NCBI GenBank assembly: GCA_039989855.1
Contig: JBDXGZ010000003.1
Location: 85,989-149,988, forward strand
Reading direction: 5' to 3'
Length of the DNA stretch: 64,000 bases
DNA from: CALFVT01 sp039989855
GTDB lineage: Bacteria > Pseudomonadota > Alphaproteobacteria > Caulobacterales > Maricaulaceae
Shown: one piece after another, positions 34,713-43,470 of the stretch
Layout of the letters: each line of letters begins with the position of its first letter
Numbering within the stretch: position 1 is the first letter of the stretch
Translations under genes and position numbers: made by a program
The notes under the pieces: model-generated
Seen by the model: only the letters and a program-made list of their open reading frames with translations
The model's database searches: none
Told to the model about the DNA's origin: nothing

Positions 34713-36539
34713 CTACCGCTTTACGTCTTCAAATAATTCTGCGAGCTTTTCCGTCATGGCGCCGCCGAGCTGTTCGACGTCCATGATGGTAACGGCGCGT
34801 TTGTACCAGCGAGTGACATCATGACCGATACCGATGGCGACGAGTTCGACGCTAGAACGGTTTTCAATCTTGTCGATAACCATGCGCAAATGCCCTTCAA
34901 GGAGGCCTGATTTATTTTGGCTTTGGGTGGCGTCATCCACAGGCGCGCCATCGGAAATAACCATCAAAATACGGCGTTGCTCTGGTCGTGCCATAAGACG
35001 GGCGAGTGCCCATTCGAGCGCTTCACCGTCGATATTTTCTTTCAGCAAGCCTTCGCGCATCATCAGGCCGAGGTTACGCTTGGCGCGTCGCCACGGCATG
35101 TCGGCGGATTTATAGATAATATGGCGCAGATCATTGAGGCGGCCCGGGTTAGTTGGCTTGTCAGCCCCCATCCAATCTTGAAAGGCGCGGCCACCTTTCC
35201 ATGCTCGTGTGGTAAAACCGAGAATTTCTGCTTTGACGCCGCAGCGCTCGAGGGTGCGAGCCATAATATCGGCACAGACAGCCGCGACCATAATTGGCCG
35301 TCCGCGCATAGAGCCTGAATTATCAATCAGAATCGTCACGACCGTATCGCGGAAATCGGTTTCTTTTTCTTCCTTAAAGGTGAGGGCGCTCATCGGGTCG
35401 GTGATGACCCGCGTCAGCCGCGCCGTATCGAGCATGCCTTCTTCGAGATCATAAGTCCAACTGCGTTGTTGTTGCGCCAGGAGCCTGCGTTGCAAGCGAT
35501 TGGCGAGACGCGCAATCACGGAAGATAGCCCCTTCATATGCCCATCCAGATAGCCGCGTAGACGATCAAGCTCATCCGCCTCACACAGCTCTTCGGCCTT
35601 AATCGTCTCGTCATGGGCGCGGCTGTAGACCGAATAAGTGTCGGGCATATTGCTCGGCATCGGGCGGTTCGGGGCGCTGTCAGGCTCCCCGTCGTCATTC
35701 TCAGACTCGCCCTCTATATTTTCCGCGTCGACGAGGTCTTGGGCGTTGTCACTATCGTCATCAAGCGCGTCCGCGTCGGCGGTGGTGGTTTGGTTTTGCT
35801 GTTGATCTTGAGGCGCATCGGGTTCTTCGTCGGGTGTTTGATTTTCATCCTCAGAGGCTTCGTCTTGATCATCCCCGTCTTCTTCTTGCGGGTCGTCGCC
35901 CTTATCGCCCATGTCAAAATCAAGCAGGAGTTGCTGTACGGTTTGGCTATAGAGCGCTTGGTCGCCCATCACCTCTTTCAGACTTTTAAAGCGGTCTTCG
36001 GCCTTTTCCAAATCTCCCCGCCAGAGGCTCATCAGTCCGTCACTTTCAGGCGGCGCAGCGCGACCTGTTAATTGCTCACGCGCATAGATGCCCATAGCTT
36101 CGGCAAAGGTCAGGTCGGTCTTCTCAATCCCGTCTTTGTGAAAGCCTTTGCGAGTGCAACGCGCGGCTTGCGCCGTGCTAAGGTTATCCGCGAGACCGGG
36201 TAAATGCCGCGAGCCGAACGCCTCAACACGGGCTTGCTCTAGGGCCTCGAATGTGGCGCGCGCGACCCCTGCCGCGGGCTGGTGGGCGCGGTGAATATCT
36301 GCATCATGTAGCGATAGCCTGAGCGCGAGGGCGTCTGCTTCCCCGCGTGCTTTGGCAATGACCTCGGGCTTGGGGTGAGGCGGCAAGCTTGGTAGGCGCA
36401 TATTCGGCGCATCTTCACCCATGCTCACATGGGCCGTATCCCCACCGTAACTCACCTCCATCTCAGGCTCACGGGCAATCGCCTTCGTCGCCGCGCCAAT
36501 CGCACGCTTAAAATTATCGAGGGGGGTGGTGTTGCTCAT
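34713..36539 (-). CDS. cobT: cobaltochelatase subunit CobT
   Basis: A 608-residue protein. The N-terminal region is helical, the middle (about 210-290) is a very acidic Asp/Glu/Gln linker, and the C-terminal part is a von Willebrand A domain with the metal site LIDNSGSMRG (near 395). CobT with the AAA+ subunit CobS and CobN inserts cobalt in aerobic cobalamin synthesis. The length and acidic linker are typical. cobS is upstream but separated by an unrelated lipoprotein gene. Confidence 0.93.
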   Translation of the reverse strand: MSNTTPLDNFKRAIGAATKAIAREPEMEVSYGGDTAHVSMGEDAPNMRLPSLPPHPKPEVIAKARGEADALALRLSLHDADIHRAHQPAAGVARATFEALEQARVEAFGSRHLPGLADNLSTAQAARCTRKGFHKDGIEKTDLTFAEAMGIYAREQLTGRAAPPESDGLMSLWRGDLEKAEDRFKSLKEVMGDQALYSQTVQQLLLDFDMGDKGDDPQEEDGDDQDEASEDENQTPDEEPDAPQDQQQNQTTTADADALDDDSDNAQDLVDAENIEGESENDDGEPDSAPNRPMPSNMPDTYSVYSRAHDETIKAEELCEADELDRLRGYLDGHMKGLSSVIARLANRLQRRLLAQQQRSWTYDLEEGMLDTARLTRVITDPMSALTFKEEKETDFRDTVVTILIDNSGSMRGRPIMVAAVCADIMARTLERCGVKAEILGFTTRAWKGGRAFQDWMGADKPTNPGRLNDLRHIIYKSADMPWRRAKRNLGLMMREGLLKENIDGEALEWALARLMARPEQRRILMVISDGAPVDDATQSQNKSGLLEGHLRMVIDKIENRSSVELVAIGIGHDVTRWYKRAVTIMDVEQLGGAMTEKLAELFEDVKR

Positions 36540-36724
36540 TCGGTCTCAATAAATTCTGGGTGTTTATATTTCTTATCCAAGGAAAACTGCCCGTATCGTA
36601 AGTAAAAAACTCTGTAGTAAATTATCATAAATAGCCAGATATATCCGAATATCGCATCAACTAATGTACTGGATGGTAATTATTTTTGAAGTTTTAGCCG
36701 CTCCGATGTTCTCAGCATTCTAAC

Positions 36725-37372
36725 TCAACAGGTTTTTGGGTTTCCACGAATATCAAGGTTTGGCTTGTAACGCGCCTCTGTTATCGGTGAACTTACGACA
36801 GGCAGTCCAACGCCAGGGGCATTTAATTTCAAATATTCTTCGGCATCACGACGATCATTTTCACGAGCCGTCAATAGGCCTGGGGGGAGAATATTGTCCG
36901 TATAGTAATAATGGTTATACTCTCGGGCATTTTGATCTCTCTCTCTAATGACAGTCGCTTGCAATTGCGCAATGTTTGAGCGTGGGTCTAGTTGACCAAT
37001 GTAGTTGACAGTATCTGGCTTGACTTCAAACGCGTATGTGCTGGCATGAAAACATAAGCTCCACTGTTCTTGCTGAACTAATTCATTTATGTAGTAATGA
37101 CCGGGTTTAAGCGTACTAAAAAGAAATCCATCTTTAGTATTAGTGAGGTATAAAGCCTTACTATCTTTATATTTTTCGATTTTATCCCCTGCCGTTGATG
37201 GCTCATAACTATGAATGATATATTTTTGAGCTGTCGCGGGCGTAGAATCTATTTTTAAGATTATGGCAGCTGTTTCACCATTGGGTTGTAAATTTAAAGT
37301 TCCAAGATCAGTTGTTGCGCAGCCTATTGTTATCATGGCCATCATTGCGCTTGCTAAAATTCGTTTTTTCAT
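36725..37372 (-). CDS. hypothetical lipoprotein between cobS and cobT
   Basis: A 215-residue protein with a lipoprotein signal (lipobox near IGCATT, Cys18 or so). The middle (FSTLKPGHYYINELV) recalls short beta-sandwich lipoproteins that bind sugars or metals, but no family is certain. I start at ATG 37372 because the GGAGGG box on the minus strand (37378-37383) is well placed for it. It shares the direction of cobS and cobT but is not a known part of that complex, so it is likely an insertion. Confidence 0.65.
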   Translation of the reverse strand: MKKRILASAMMAMITIGCATTDLGTLNLQPNGETAAIILKIDSTPATAQKYIIHSYEPSTAGDKIEKYKDSKALYLTNTKDGFLFSTLKPGHYYINELVQQEQWSLCFHASTYAFEVKPDTVNYIGQLDPRSNIAQLQATVIRERDQNAREYNHYYYTDNILPPGLLTARENDRRDAEEYLKLNAPGVGLPVVSSPITEARYKPNLDIRGNPKTC

Positions 37373-37403
37373 TTTTCCCTCCATAAAATTTAAAAAGAAG
37401 TCA

Positions 37404-38390
37404 TCATGCTAATATCCCCGCCGCGGCGCTTTCTGGGAGGTCTGTGCCGAAGGCGCGTTGGTAGAACTCTGAAATCACAGGGCGCTCTAGCTCATCACAT
37501 TTATTGAGGAAGGTGAGGCGGAAGGACTGGGCAATATCGCCGCCGAAGATACGGGCATTTTCCGCCCAGTTCATCACGGTTCGCGGTGACATAACGGTGG
37601 ATATATCACCCGCCATAAAGCTCTGGCGGGTCATATCGGCGACGCGCACCATGCTGGCGATAATCTCTTTGCCTTCTGCATTATCATATGTCGGTGACTT
37701 GGCGAGGACGATGGCTTCTTCTTGGCTGTGCGGCAGATAATTCAACTGACAGACAATGGACCAACGATCCATCTGACCTTGGTTGATCTGCTGCGTGCCG
37801 TGGTACAGACCGCTAGTGTCGCCGAGACCGACCGTATTGGTTGTGGCAAATAGGCGGAAGGACGGGTTCGGCGTAATGACTTTGTTTTGGTCAAGGAGCG
37901 TCAAGCGGCCCTCGGCCTCCAGAACGCGCTGGATGACGAACATCACATCAGGACGCCCCGCGTCATATTCATCAAAGGTCAGGGCGACAGGGTTTTGCAG
38001 CGCCCACGGCAATAGCCCTTCGCGGAACTCTGTGATTTGCTTTCCGTCTTTGAGGACGATGGCGTCCTTCCCGACCAGATCAATTCGGCTGACATGGCTA
38101 TCGAGGTTAATCCGTACGAGCGGCCAGTTGAGGCGCGCGGCGATTTGTTCAATGTGGGTCGATTTTCCTGTGCCGTGATAGCCCTGCACCATGACGCGGC
38201 GATTATAGGCAAAGCCTGCGAGAATGGCCTGCGTTGTCGGGCCGTCAAAAATATAGCTTTCGTCAATCGGAGGCGTATATTCGCTAGGCTGACTGAAGGC
38301 GGGAACCTCCATGTCGAAATCAACGCCGAACGTGTCGCGCGCGGAAATTGTGATGTCAGGGGTCATTTGGGGGAATTGTGTATTAGACAT
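37404..38390 (-). CDS. cobS: cobaltochelatase subunit CobS (AAA+ ATPase)
   Basis: A 328-residue MoxR-like AAA+ protein with Walker A GYHGTGKST (near 70), Walker B ALTFDEYDAGRPDV and arginine-finger region SPRTVMNWAENARIFGGD. It powers cobalt insertion together with CobT. The neighbourhood cobT-cobS-J-protein-bolA is conserved in Alphaproteobacteria; here a GtrA gene and a lipoprotein have been added. Confidence 0.93.
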   Translation of the reverse strand: MSNTQFPQMTPDITISARDTFGVDFDMEVPAFSQPSEYTPPIDESYIFDGPTTQAILAGFAYNRRVMVQGYHGTGKSTHIEQIAARLNWPLVRINLDSHVSRIDLVGKDAIVLKDGKQITEFREGLLPWALQNPVALTFDEYDAGRPDVMFVIQRVLEAEGRLTLLDQNKVITPNPSFRLFATTNTVGLGDTSGLYHGTQQINQGQMDRWSIVCQLNYLPHSQEEAIVLAKSPTYDNAEGKEIIASMVRVADMTRQSFMAGDISTVMSPRTVMNWAENARIFGGDIAQSFRLTFLNKCDELERPVISEFYQRAFGTDLPESAAAGILA

Positions 38391-38472
38391 AATGTTTGCT
38401 TTTTCTATGCGGGGTCGCGCCTACCGTTATTAATGTCAGCTATAGGCCTTTGAGCGGCAGATTCCAAGCGTC

Positions 38473-38838
38473 TCATTGGAAGATATATTGTCGCTGTATG
38501 CGGTAGGATATAAAGGGCCAAACGGCGAAAAAACTCGCTGCAATAATCCATGGGTAAATCTTGGTAAAGCGCAGGCCAGCCTCCACCCAAAGCGCGTTAA
38601 AACCAATGCCGCCAAGTTGTAAGGCGCAAAATAAAATAAGTGCGCGTTTCGGGTTGCCCGTCGCGGCGAACACCCACTTATAGGCGAGGGCAAAAGAGAT
38701 GAAGGTCGCCGTGACGTAAAGGCTAATATTGACGGGACGCGGCGGTAGGCCGAGGATGTCCGTTGCGATCCATACGCCGCTAACATAAAAAATGATGACC
38801 GCTGTTCCAGCTGTGAGGTAACGCGAAATCTGTTTCAT
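38473..38838 (-). CDS. GtrA-like membrane protein
   Basis: A 121-residue protein with four predicted helices. The pattern (TAGTAVIIFYVSGVWIATDIL, FISFALAYKWVFAA, WIIAASFFAVWPFISYR) fits the GtrA family, as in the gene at 31.7 kb. It sits between cobS and the J-domain gene on the same strand. Confidence 0.7.
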   Translation of the reverse strand: MKQISRYLTAGTAVIIFYVSGVWIATDILGLPPRPVNISLYVTATFISFALAYKWVFAATGNPKRALILFCALQLGGIGFNALWVEAGLRFTKIYPWIIAASFFAVWPFISYRIQRQYIFQ

Positions 38839-38865
38839 GAAGGCATACGGGGATAGGCTATAAGC

Positions 38866-39483
38866 CTAACCCAAACCTGTAGATTTTAGAACCTTATTGG
38901 CTTTAACAACACGGGCGAAGCTTTCTTCGGTGCTGCGGTCGCCTTTATTGGCATCGGGATGAAGTTGCTTCACAAGTTGCGTATAACGCTTGCGAACTTC
39001 TTCTTTGCTTGCTGTGTCATCAAGTCCCAGATCATTAAGTGCTTTGATTTGCATCTTAGAGAGACGGCGACGCGGCTGCTCATTGATGTCTTCAATGCCG
39101 CCGTCTCCGAAAATAGAGAGCGGTTCGGCGTAAGCGCCTGTCGTGCCAGCTTTGGCCTTTTTACGGGCTGCGGCGCGTTCGGCGGTATTTTTACGAACGT
39201 CCCATGTGGGTCTGTGACCATGACGCGCGCCCGCTTGCCATTCTTTGATATCGTCATCGGTCATGCCGGTGAAGAAATTCCAGTTCTTATTATATTCACG
39301 CGCATGGATCTGGCAGAAATTATAATATTCGCGCAGACGGTCAGGACCTTTAGGAGCTTTGCAGCCGCCTTTACTTATGCACCCTTCCCACTCGCAGGGC
39401 TCCATATGAGGCTCAGGTTTTTTCTTCCGGGTTTTGATACGAATATCAATTCCCTTGGGTTTATACTTATAATTATCAGTCAT
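38866..39483 (-). CDS. J-domain protein (DnaJ-like)
   Basis: A 205-residue protein whose C-terminal J domain (about 145-205) holds the HPD tripeptide in KQLHPDANKGDR. Hsp70 is stimulated through this motif. Residues 26-60 hold a Cys/His cluster (CEWEGC, GGC, FCQIHAR), probably a zinc site. Proteins of this layout are encoded beside bolA and cobS in many Alphaproteobacteria. It is divergent from bolA. Confidence 0.88.
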   Translation of the reverse strand: MTDNYKYKPKGIDIRIKTRKKKPEPHMEPCEWEGCISKGGCKAPKGPDRLREYYNFCQIHAREYNKNWNFFTGMTDDDIKEWQAGARHGHRPTWDVRKNTAERAAARKKAKAGTTGAYAEPLSIFGDGGIEDINEQPRRRLSKMQIKALNDLGLDDTASKEEVRKRYTQLVKQLHPDANKGDRSTEESFARVVKANKVLKSTGLG

Positions 39484-39537
39484 AGGGCCTATATATAGTT
39501 AAGCCGCAAAATGGGCTTTAAGGAAGGACTATATAAA

Positions 39538-39822
39538 ATGGGCGTAATTGGGTCAGCAATCAAGGAAAAACTCACAAAAAGCTTCAATCCATCGCACTTA
39601 GAGGTCGAAGATCAGTCCCATATGCACGCTGGGCATGCTGGCGCGGCGGCTCACGCGGCGGAACATGGCCAAAAGGACGGCTCCCCCGAGAGCCATTTCC
39701 ATGTGATTATCGAGGCAAGCGCTCTCACGCCGCTCTCCCGCTTGGCCCGTCACCGCGCCGTAATGGAAGCTTTGTCCGAAGAAATGCCTAAAATTCATGC
39801 CTTTAGCCTTGAGGTTCGCTAA
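39538..39822 (+). CDS. BolA family protein with His-rich insert
   Basis: About 94 residues. The BolA core (LEVEDQS, HFHVIIEASAL, SRLARHRAVMEAL, IHAFSLEVR) is complete and should bind a monothiol glutaredoxin and [2Fe-2S]. Between the first strand and HFHV there is an added stretch with many His and Ala (MHAGHAGAAAHAAEHG), absent from E. coli BolA. I choose ATG 39538 because the AGGAAGGA box at 39521-39528 fits it better than 39511. It is convergent with a HopJ-like gene. Confidence 0.88.
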   Translation: MGVIGSAIKEKLTKSFNPSHLEVEDQSHMHAGHAGAAAHAAEHGQKDGSPESHFHVIIEASALTPLSRLARHRAVMEALSEEMPKIHAFSLEVR

Positions 39823-40178
39823 GTCGGATTTTGATATTTGCGCGGCGAAAGGGCGGAGGTATCAAAGCTTAATCCTGCAAATCCGTCTTGCATAAAGGCG
39901 CGAATATTAGCGTGGGCGTTGCCGTTTGGATCATCTAATACATTTTGATAATGCTCAGCAAACATATTTAAGGTTTGCGCGGGTGATAGCTTATGGAGCA
40001 AGGCGAAGCTAAACACTTTACAAGAGCCTGAATTTGTCCCTGCGAGGTTCTCAACGGCCCCATTTTTAAATGTTGCAGGCGTAAAAGCATAATGGGTGTC
40101 AATCACTTCTAATGTGGCGGTAAAGTTAAATGAAGTGGGGTGCGTGCTTAGCGCGGCGATATAGTCTGATAGGGTCAT
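39819..40178 (-). CDS. HopJ type III effector-like family protein
   Basis: A 119-residue protein of the HopJ family (FTATLEVIDTHYAFTPATFKNG and the SGSCKVFSFALLHKL stretch). Despite the name, these proteins are common in free-living bacteria without a type III system, and their function is unknown. It has no signal sequence. Its end overlaps bolA by four bases. Confidence 0.82.
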   Translation of the reverse strand: MTLSDYIAALSTHPTSFNFTATLEVIDTHYAFTPATFKNGAVENLAGTNSGSCKVFSFALLHKLSPAQTLNMFAEHYQNVLDDPNGNAHANIRAFMQDGFAGLSFDTSALSPRKYQNPT

Positions 40179-40276
40179 AAATATATAGGCTCATCGTTTA
40201 TACGTTTAAGATATTTATATCTATATTTTAAAATTTAGCTATCTTTTTACCGCGTCCCTCGACATAGATTATTCTT

Positions 40277-41215
40277 ATGGAACCTATTTTAAGCCTTCAA
40301 AATGTCTCTAAATCTTTCGCGGGGAAAGCGGCTGTTAAAGATGTCAGTTTCGATGTGGGTAACGGCGAGATCGTTGGGTTTTTAGGTCCCAACGGCGCGG
40401 GAAAGACCACGAGCCTTCGCATGGCTCTCGGCTTGATTAAGCCAGACACTGGAACCGTGTCCTTATTTGGCAAGGCCCCTGGGCCGCATAATTTTGGCCG
40501 CATTGGATTTTTGCCTGAGGAGCGCGGGCTTTACAAAAAACAAACCGCGCGTGAGGCGGTGGCCCATATGGCGCAGCTTAACGGTATGAAGCGCAAGGCG
40601 GCGTTTAAACGCGCGGACGACATGCTCATTCGCTACGGGCTTGGCGAGGCGCGGCGCAAGAAAAATAAAGACATGTCCAAGGGGATGGCGCAAAAGGTTC
40701 AGCTCTTGGCGGCGATTGCTCATAATCCAGAATTTTACATCCTAGACGAGCCGTTCTCTGGCCTAGACCCTGTGAACCAACACGTGCTCGAAGGGGTGGT
40801 GCGCGAGATTGCGGCGCAAGGCCATACGATTATATTCTCGACCCATGTTATGGAACATGCGGAGCGGCTCTGTGACCGTATTATCTTAATGTCCCAAGGG
40901 CAGAAATATTTTGATGGCCCGACGGCAGAGGCTTTGGCAAAAGCCCCGCGTCGTTTGGTTATTGGCTCGGCTGACGCGCGTTTTAAAGAGATGCTTGCGC
41001 CGTTCACCGAGACGACCGAGACTGTGGATGGGGATGACATATCCATTGTCATGAAAGACACCGTCGACGCGCAAAACATTTTGGTCAAAGCGGTAGATAA
41101 AAACATCAAGCTCACACGGTTTGAGCCGCAGCGGGCGACTCTTCATGAGGCCTTTGTGGCTATGGTCGGCGCAGACGTTGCCTCGCAATCTACTGAGGCG
41201 GAGGACGCGTCATGA
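40277..41215 (+). CDS. ABC-2 type transporter ATPase (NatA-like)
   Basis: A 312-residue ATPase with Walker A GPNGAGKTT, signature SKGMAQKVQLLAAIAH, Walker B ILDEPFSGLDP and a C-terminal DUF4162-like domain (about 225-305). This fits the Nat/drug-exporter family. It pairs with the next gene, with which it overlaps by four bases. Confidence 0.88.
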   Translation: MEPILSLQNVSKSFAGKAAVKDVSFDVGNGEIVGFLGPNGAGKTTSLRMALGLIKPDTGTVSLFGKAPGPHNFGRIGFLPEERGLYKKQTAREAVAHMAQLNGMKRKAAFKRADDMLIRYGLGEARRKKNKDMSKGMAQKVQLLAAIAHNPEFYILDEPFSGLDPVNQHVLEGVVREIAAQGHTIIFSTHVMEHAERLCDRIILMSQGQKYFDGPTAEALAKAPRRLVIGSADARFKEMLAPFTETTETVDGDDISIVMKDTVDAQNILVKAVDKNIKLTRFEPQRATLHEAFVAMVGADVASQSTEAEDAS

Positions 41216-42705
41216 TAGCTGGCTTCCCGAACCTACGACGAACATTACTCATCGCGAAGCGTGATTTTGTCGGCTATATCAAAACATGGGGTTTTTGGAT
41301 TTCGTTCCTTTTTCCTTTAATTGGCGGTGCGATTGGTGTTTTCGCAGCGACCCTTGATATTAATTTGACTACATCGCGCTATGAAGCGATTTTAGACGAT
41401 TCTGGCCTACATGCGGCCAATATTGAGCACCGGTTTCTAGAGCGGCAAAACAATCTATATCGTCAGGCTTATGAAAAACTCGACTTTGTTTTGAGCGATG
41501 ATCAAAGTGAGACTTTACTTGCAACATTGGACGCTAGTGGGGTGGATGCGGCCCGTGACTATCTTGAAAGCGCCCAACCTGAGTTGGCGAAGCGAGTAAA
41601 ATTACCGATACCAACGATGGTTTTTGTTGACCCGCCCGCCCCGACGATTGAGGGACTGCAGCCTTACCTCAGAGGGGAGCAGCAGATAATCGTTGACGGC
41701 GAAGCTGTGAATTTGGACGGCGTTTTACATCTGACCAAAGACCCTGAAACAGGATTTTCACGCGCCGATTATTGGTCGAGCAATATTAATAGCAATAGTG
41801 TTTTAAATCTAGCGCAAGGCTATTTTAGTGACCGCGCCGCCGATGAGTATTTGGCCCAAGGTAATCTCAATCTTAAAGGGTATAAGGCCGCGCGGAGTGG
41901 ATCTATCGCGATGGAAAGCTTTAACCCGAATAAGCAAGTCGATACGTCCACGGGTGAGAATCAAGCTGTGACTATCGAAGATAAAGCGCCATTTTATGTC
42001 GCAATCATCATGAGCGGGTTTTTGTGGCTTACCATTTTCTCAGGATCTTACATGCTGCTGACCTCTATGCTGGAGGAAAAACTCAATAAGCTACTCGAGA
42101 TGATGCTCTCCAGTGTGCAATTCTCTGAGGTAATTTTAGGGAAATTACTTGGCGTGGCGGCGCTGACGATTATGGCGATGCTACCTTATATTCTCTTGGC
42201 AATCTGTGGTGTTGTCGCGCTCGTATTTTTTGCTCCCAACCCAGAGTTAGCGCGTGGTGTGGCGGCAGCGTTCCCGCCGCAATTAGTATTTTTCTTCTGT
42301 CTTTATTTGGTGTTGGGTTATGTGTTTTACGGCGCGATGTTTATTGCCATTGGCTCTCTCGCACAATCTATGCAAGACGCGCAGACATTGACCACGCCGA
42401 TTATCCTTATTTTGACGGCTTGTATCATGATTATCCCTGTCGCTTTGAACGCGCCAGATTCTGAAATTGTTCGTTGGGCCTCCCTGTTCCCGTTGTCAGC
42501 GCCGTTTGCGGCGATCATAAGACTGCCGAGTAATCCGCCTTTGATTGAAATGATCTTACCCGCAGTGTCGGTATTTATCTTGACGATTGGCGTTATTTAT
42601 CTCGCGGGTCGTATCTTCCGCTACGGGGTCCTGTCAGGGTCTGGCGTGGCCAGTGTCAAAGCGTGGTTTAACCGTGTGATATTGCGCCGCAAGGCAAAAG
42701 GGTGA
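41212..42705 (+). CDS. ABC-2 type permease (NatB-like)
   Basis: A 497-residue permease. The first helix (about 25-45) is followed by a large periplasmic domain (about 50-260) and then five or six helices in the C-terminal half (MSGFLWLTIFSGSYML onward), including the ABC-2 core with LEEKLNKLLEMMLSSV. NatB-type permeases export sodium or toxic compounds. The substrate is unknown. Confidence 0.85.
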   Translation: MIAGFPNLRRTLLIAKRDFVGYIKTWGFWISFLFPLIGGAIGVFAATLDINLTTSRYEAILDDSGLHAANIEHRFLERQNNLYRQAYEKLDFVLSDDQSETLLATLDASGVDAARDYLESAQPELAKRVKLPIPTMVFVDPPAPTIEGLQPYLRGEQQIIVDGEAVNLDGVLHLTKDPETGFSRADYWSSNINSNSVLNLAQGYFSDRAADEYLAQGNLNLKGYKAARSGSIAMESFNPNKQVDTSTGENQAVTIEDKAPFYVAIIMSGFLWLTIFSGSYMLLTSMLEEKLNKLLEMMLSSVQFSEVILGKLLGVAALTIMAMLPYILLAICGVVALVFFAPNPELARGVAAAFPPQLVFFFCLYLVLGYVFYGAMFIAIGSLAQSMQDAQTLTTPIILILTACIMIIPVALNAPDSEIVRWASLFPLSAPFAAIIRLPSNPPLIEMILPAVSVFILTIGVIYLAGRIFRYGVLSGSGVASVKAWFNRVILRRKAKG

Positions 42706-42736
42706 CCTACCTCGCTTGATCTGCTAGGCTGCACGC

Positions 42737-43435
42737 ATGAGCCAAACAATGAATGATAAATCATATGAAATTTTGGACGCGGTTTTAAAACACGTCCCGT
42801 TTGAAGGCTGGACATCTCGCGCTTTAAAGATGGCGATGGAAAGCACGGAGCTGCCTGTTGGCGCAGAGCATATTTACGCGCCTGATGGGGCGCTCGGTCT
42901 TTTGCGTGTCTGGTCGGACCAACTTGATCAGCAGATGGTTGAGGCTATCGAAAACCGAGGCTTCGATAATATGCGGATACGCGACAAGGTTACAGAAGCC
43001 GTGTGGCTACGTTTGGAACTGCTTCGCCCTCATCAAGAAGCTGCACGGCGCGCGGTCAGCCGCTTAAGTTTACCAACAGCAAGTGGACAAGCGGCGGCGC
43101 AATTATGGGCGAGTGCAGACGCGATTTGGACGGCTATGGGTGACACGAGCGAAGATTATAATTATTATACAAAGCGCACGATTCTATCGGGCGTGATCGG
43201 CTCGACCTTATTGGCGTGGCTCGCGGATGATACGGATGAAAAGTCAGAGGCCCGCGCCTTTTTGCAGCGCCGCATTGAAAATGTGATGCAATTTGAAAAA
43301 TTTAAAGGCCAAACTCTGTCCGTGATGTCGAACCTGCCAAAACCGCAAGACATATTACCGCTTATTCAAAAGGGGCCGCTCTCACCTGAGGGTCGCCTCC
43401 GTAAAGGAAGCTCGCGCCGCCGCAGACGTTATTAA
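42737..43435 (+). CDS. coq9: COQ9 family protein
   Basis: A 232-residue COQ9-like lipid-binding protein. The N-terminal part is a TetR-like helical bundle (ILDAVLKHVPFEGWTSRALKMA, about 13-34), and the C-terminal COQ9 domain is near 130-210 (YYTKRTILSGVIGSTLLAWL). COQ9 hands ubiquinone intermediates to COQ7. It stands downstream of the ABC exporter, possibly from its own promoter. A 14-bp tandem repeat begins in its last codons. Confidence 0.85.
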   Translation: MSQTMNDKSYEILDAVLKHVPFEGWTSRALKMAMESTELPVGAEHIYAPDGALGLLRVWSDQLDQQMVEAIENRGFDNMRIRDKVTEAVWLRLELLRPHQEAARRAVSRLSLPTASGQAAAQLWASADAIWTAMGDTSEDYNYYTKRTILSGVIGSTLLAWLADDTDEKSEARAFLQRRIENVMQFEKFKGQTLSVMSNLPKPQDILPLIQKGPLSPEGRLRKGSSRRRRRY

Positions 43436-43466
43436 GACGCCGTTATTAAGGCGACGTTATCAAGAC
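43427..43466. repeat. nearly three 14-bp tandem repeats
   Basis: Units of CGTTATTAAGACGC type begin at 43427, 43441 and 43455, the last incomplete with substitutions. The first copy contains the coq9 stop. The array fills the space between coq9 and the convergent purK stop. Confidence 0.6.
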
Positions 43467-43470
43467 TGGT

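Noticed and set aside
35613..36071. Frame opposite the acidic linker of cobT
   Set aside because: A valine- and isoleucine-rich reading of the complementary Asp/Glu codons; it has no independent support.
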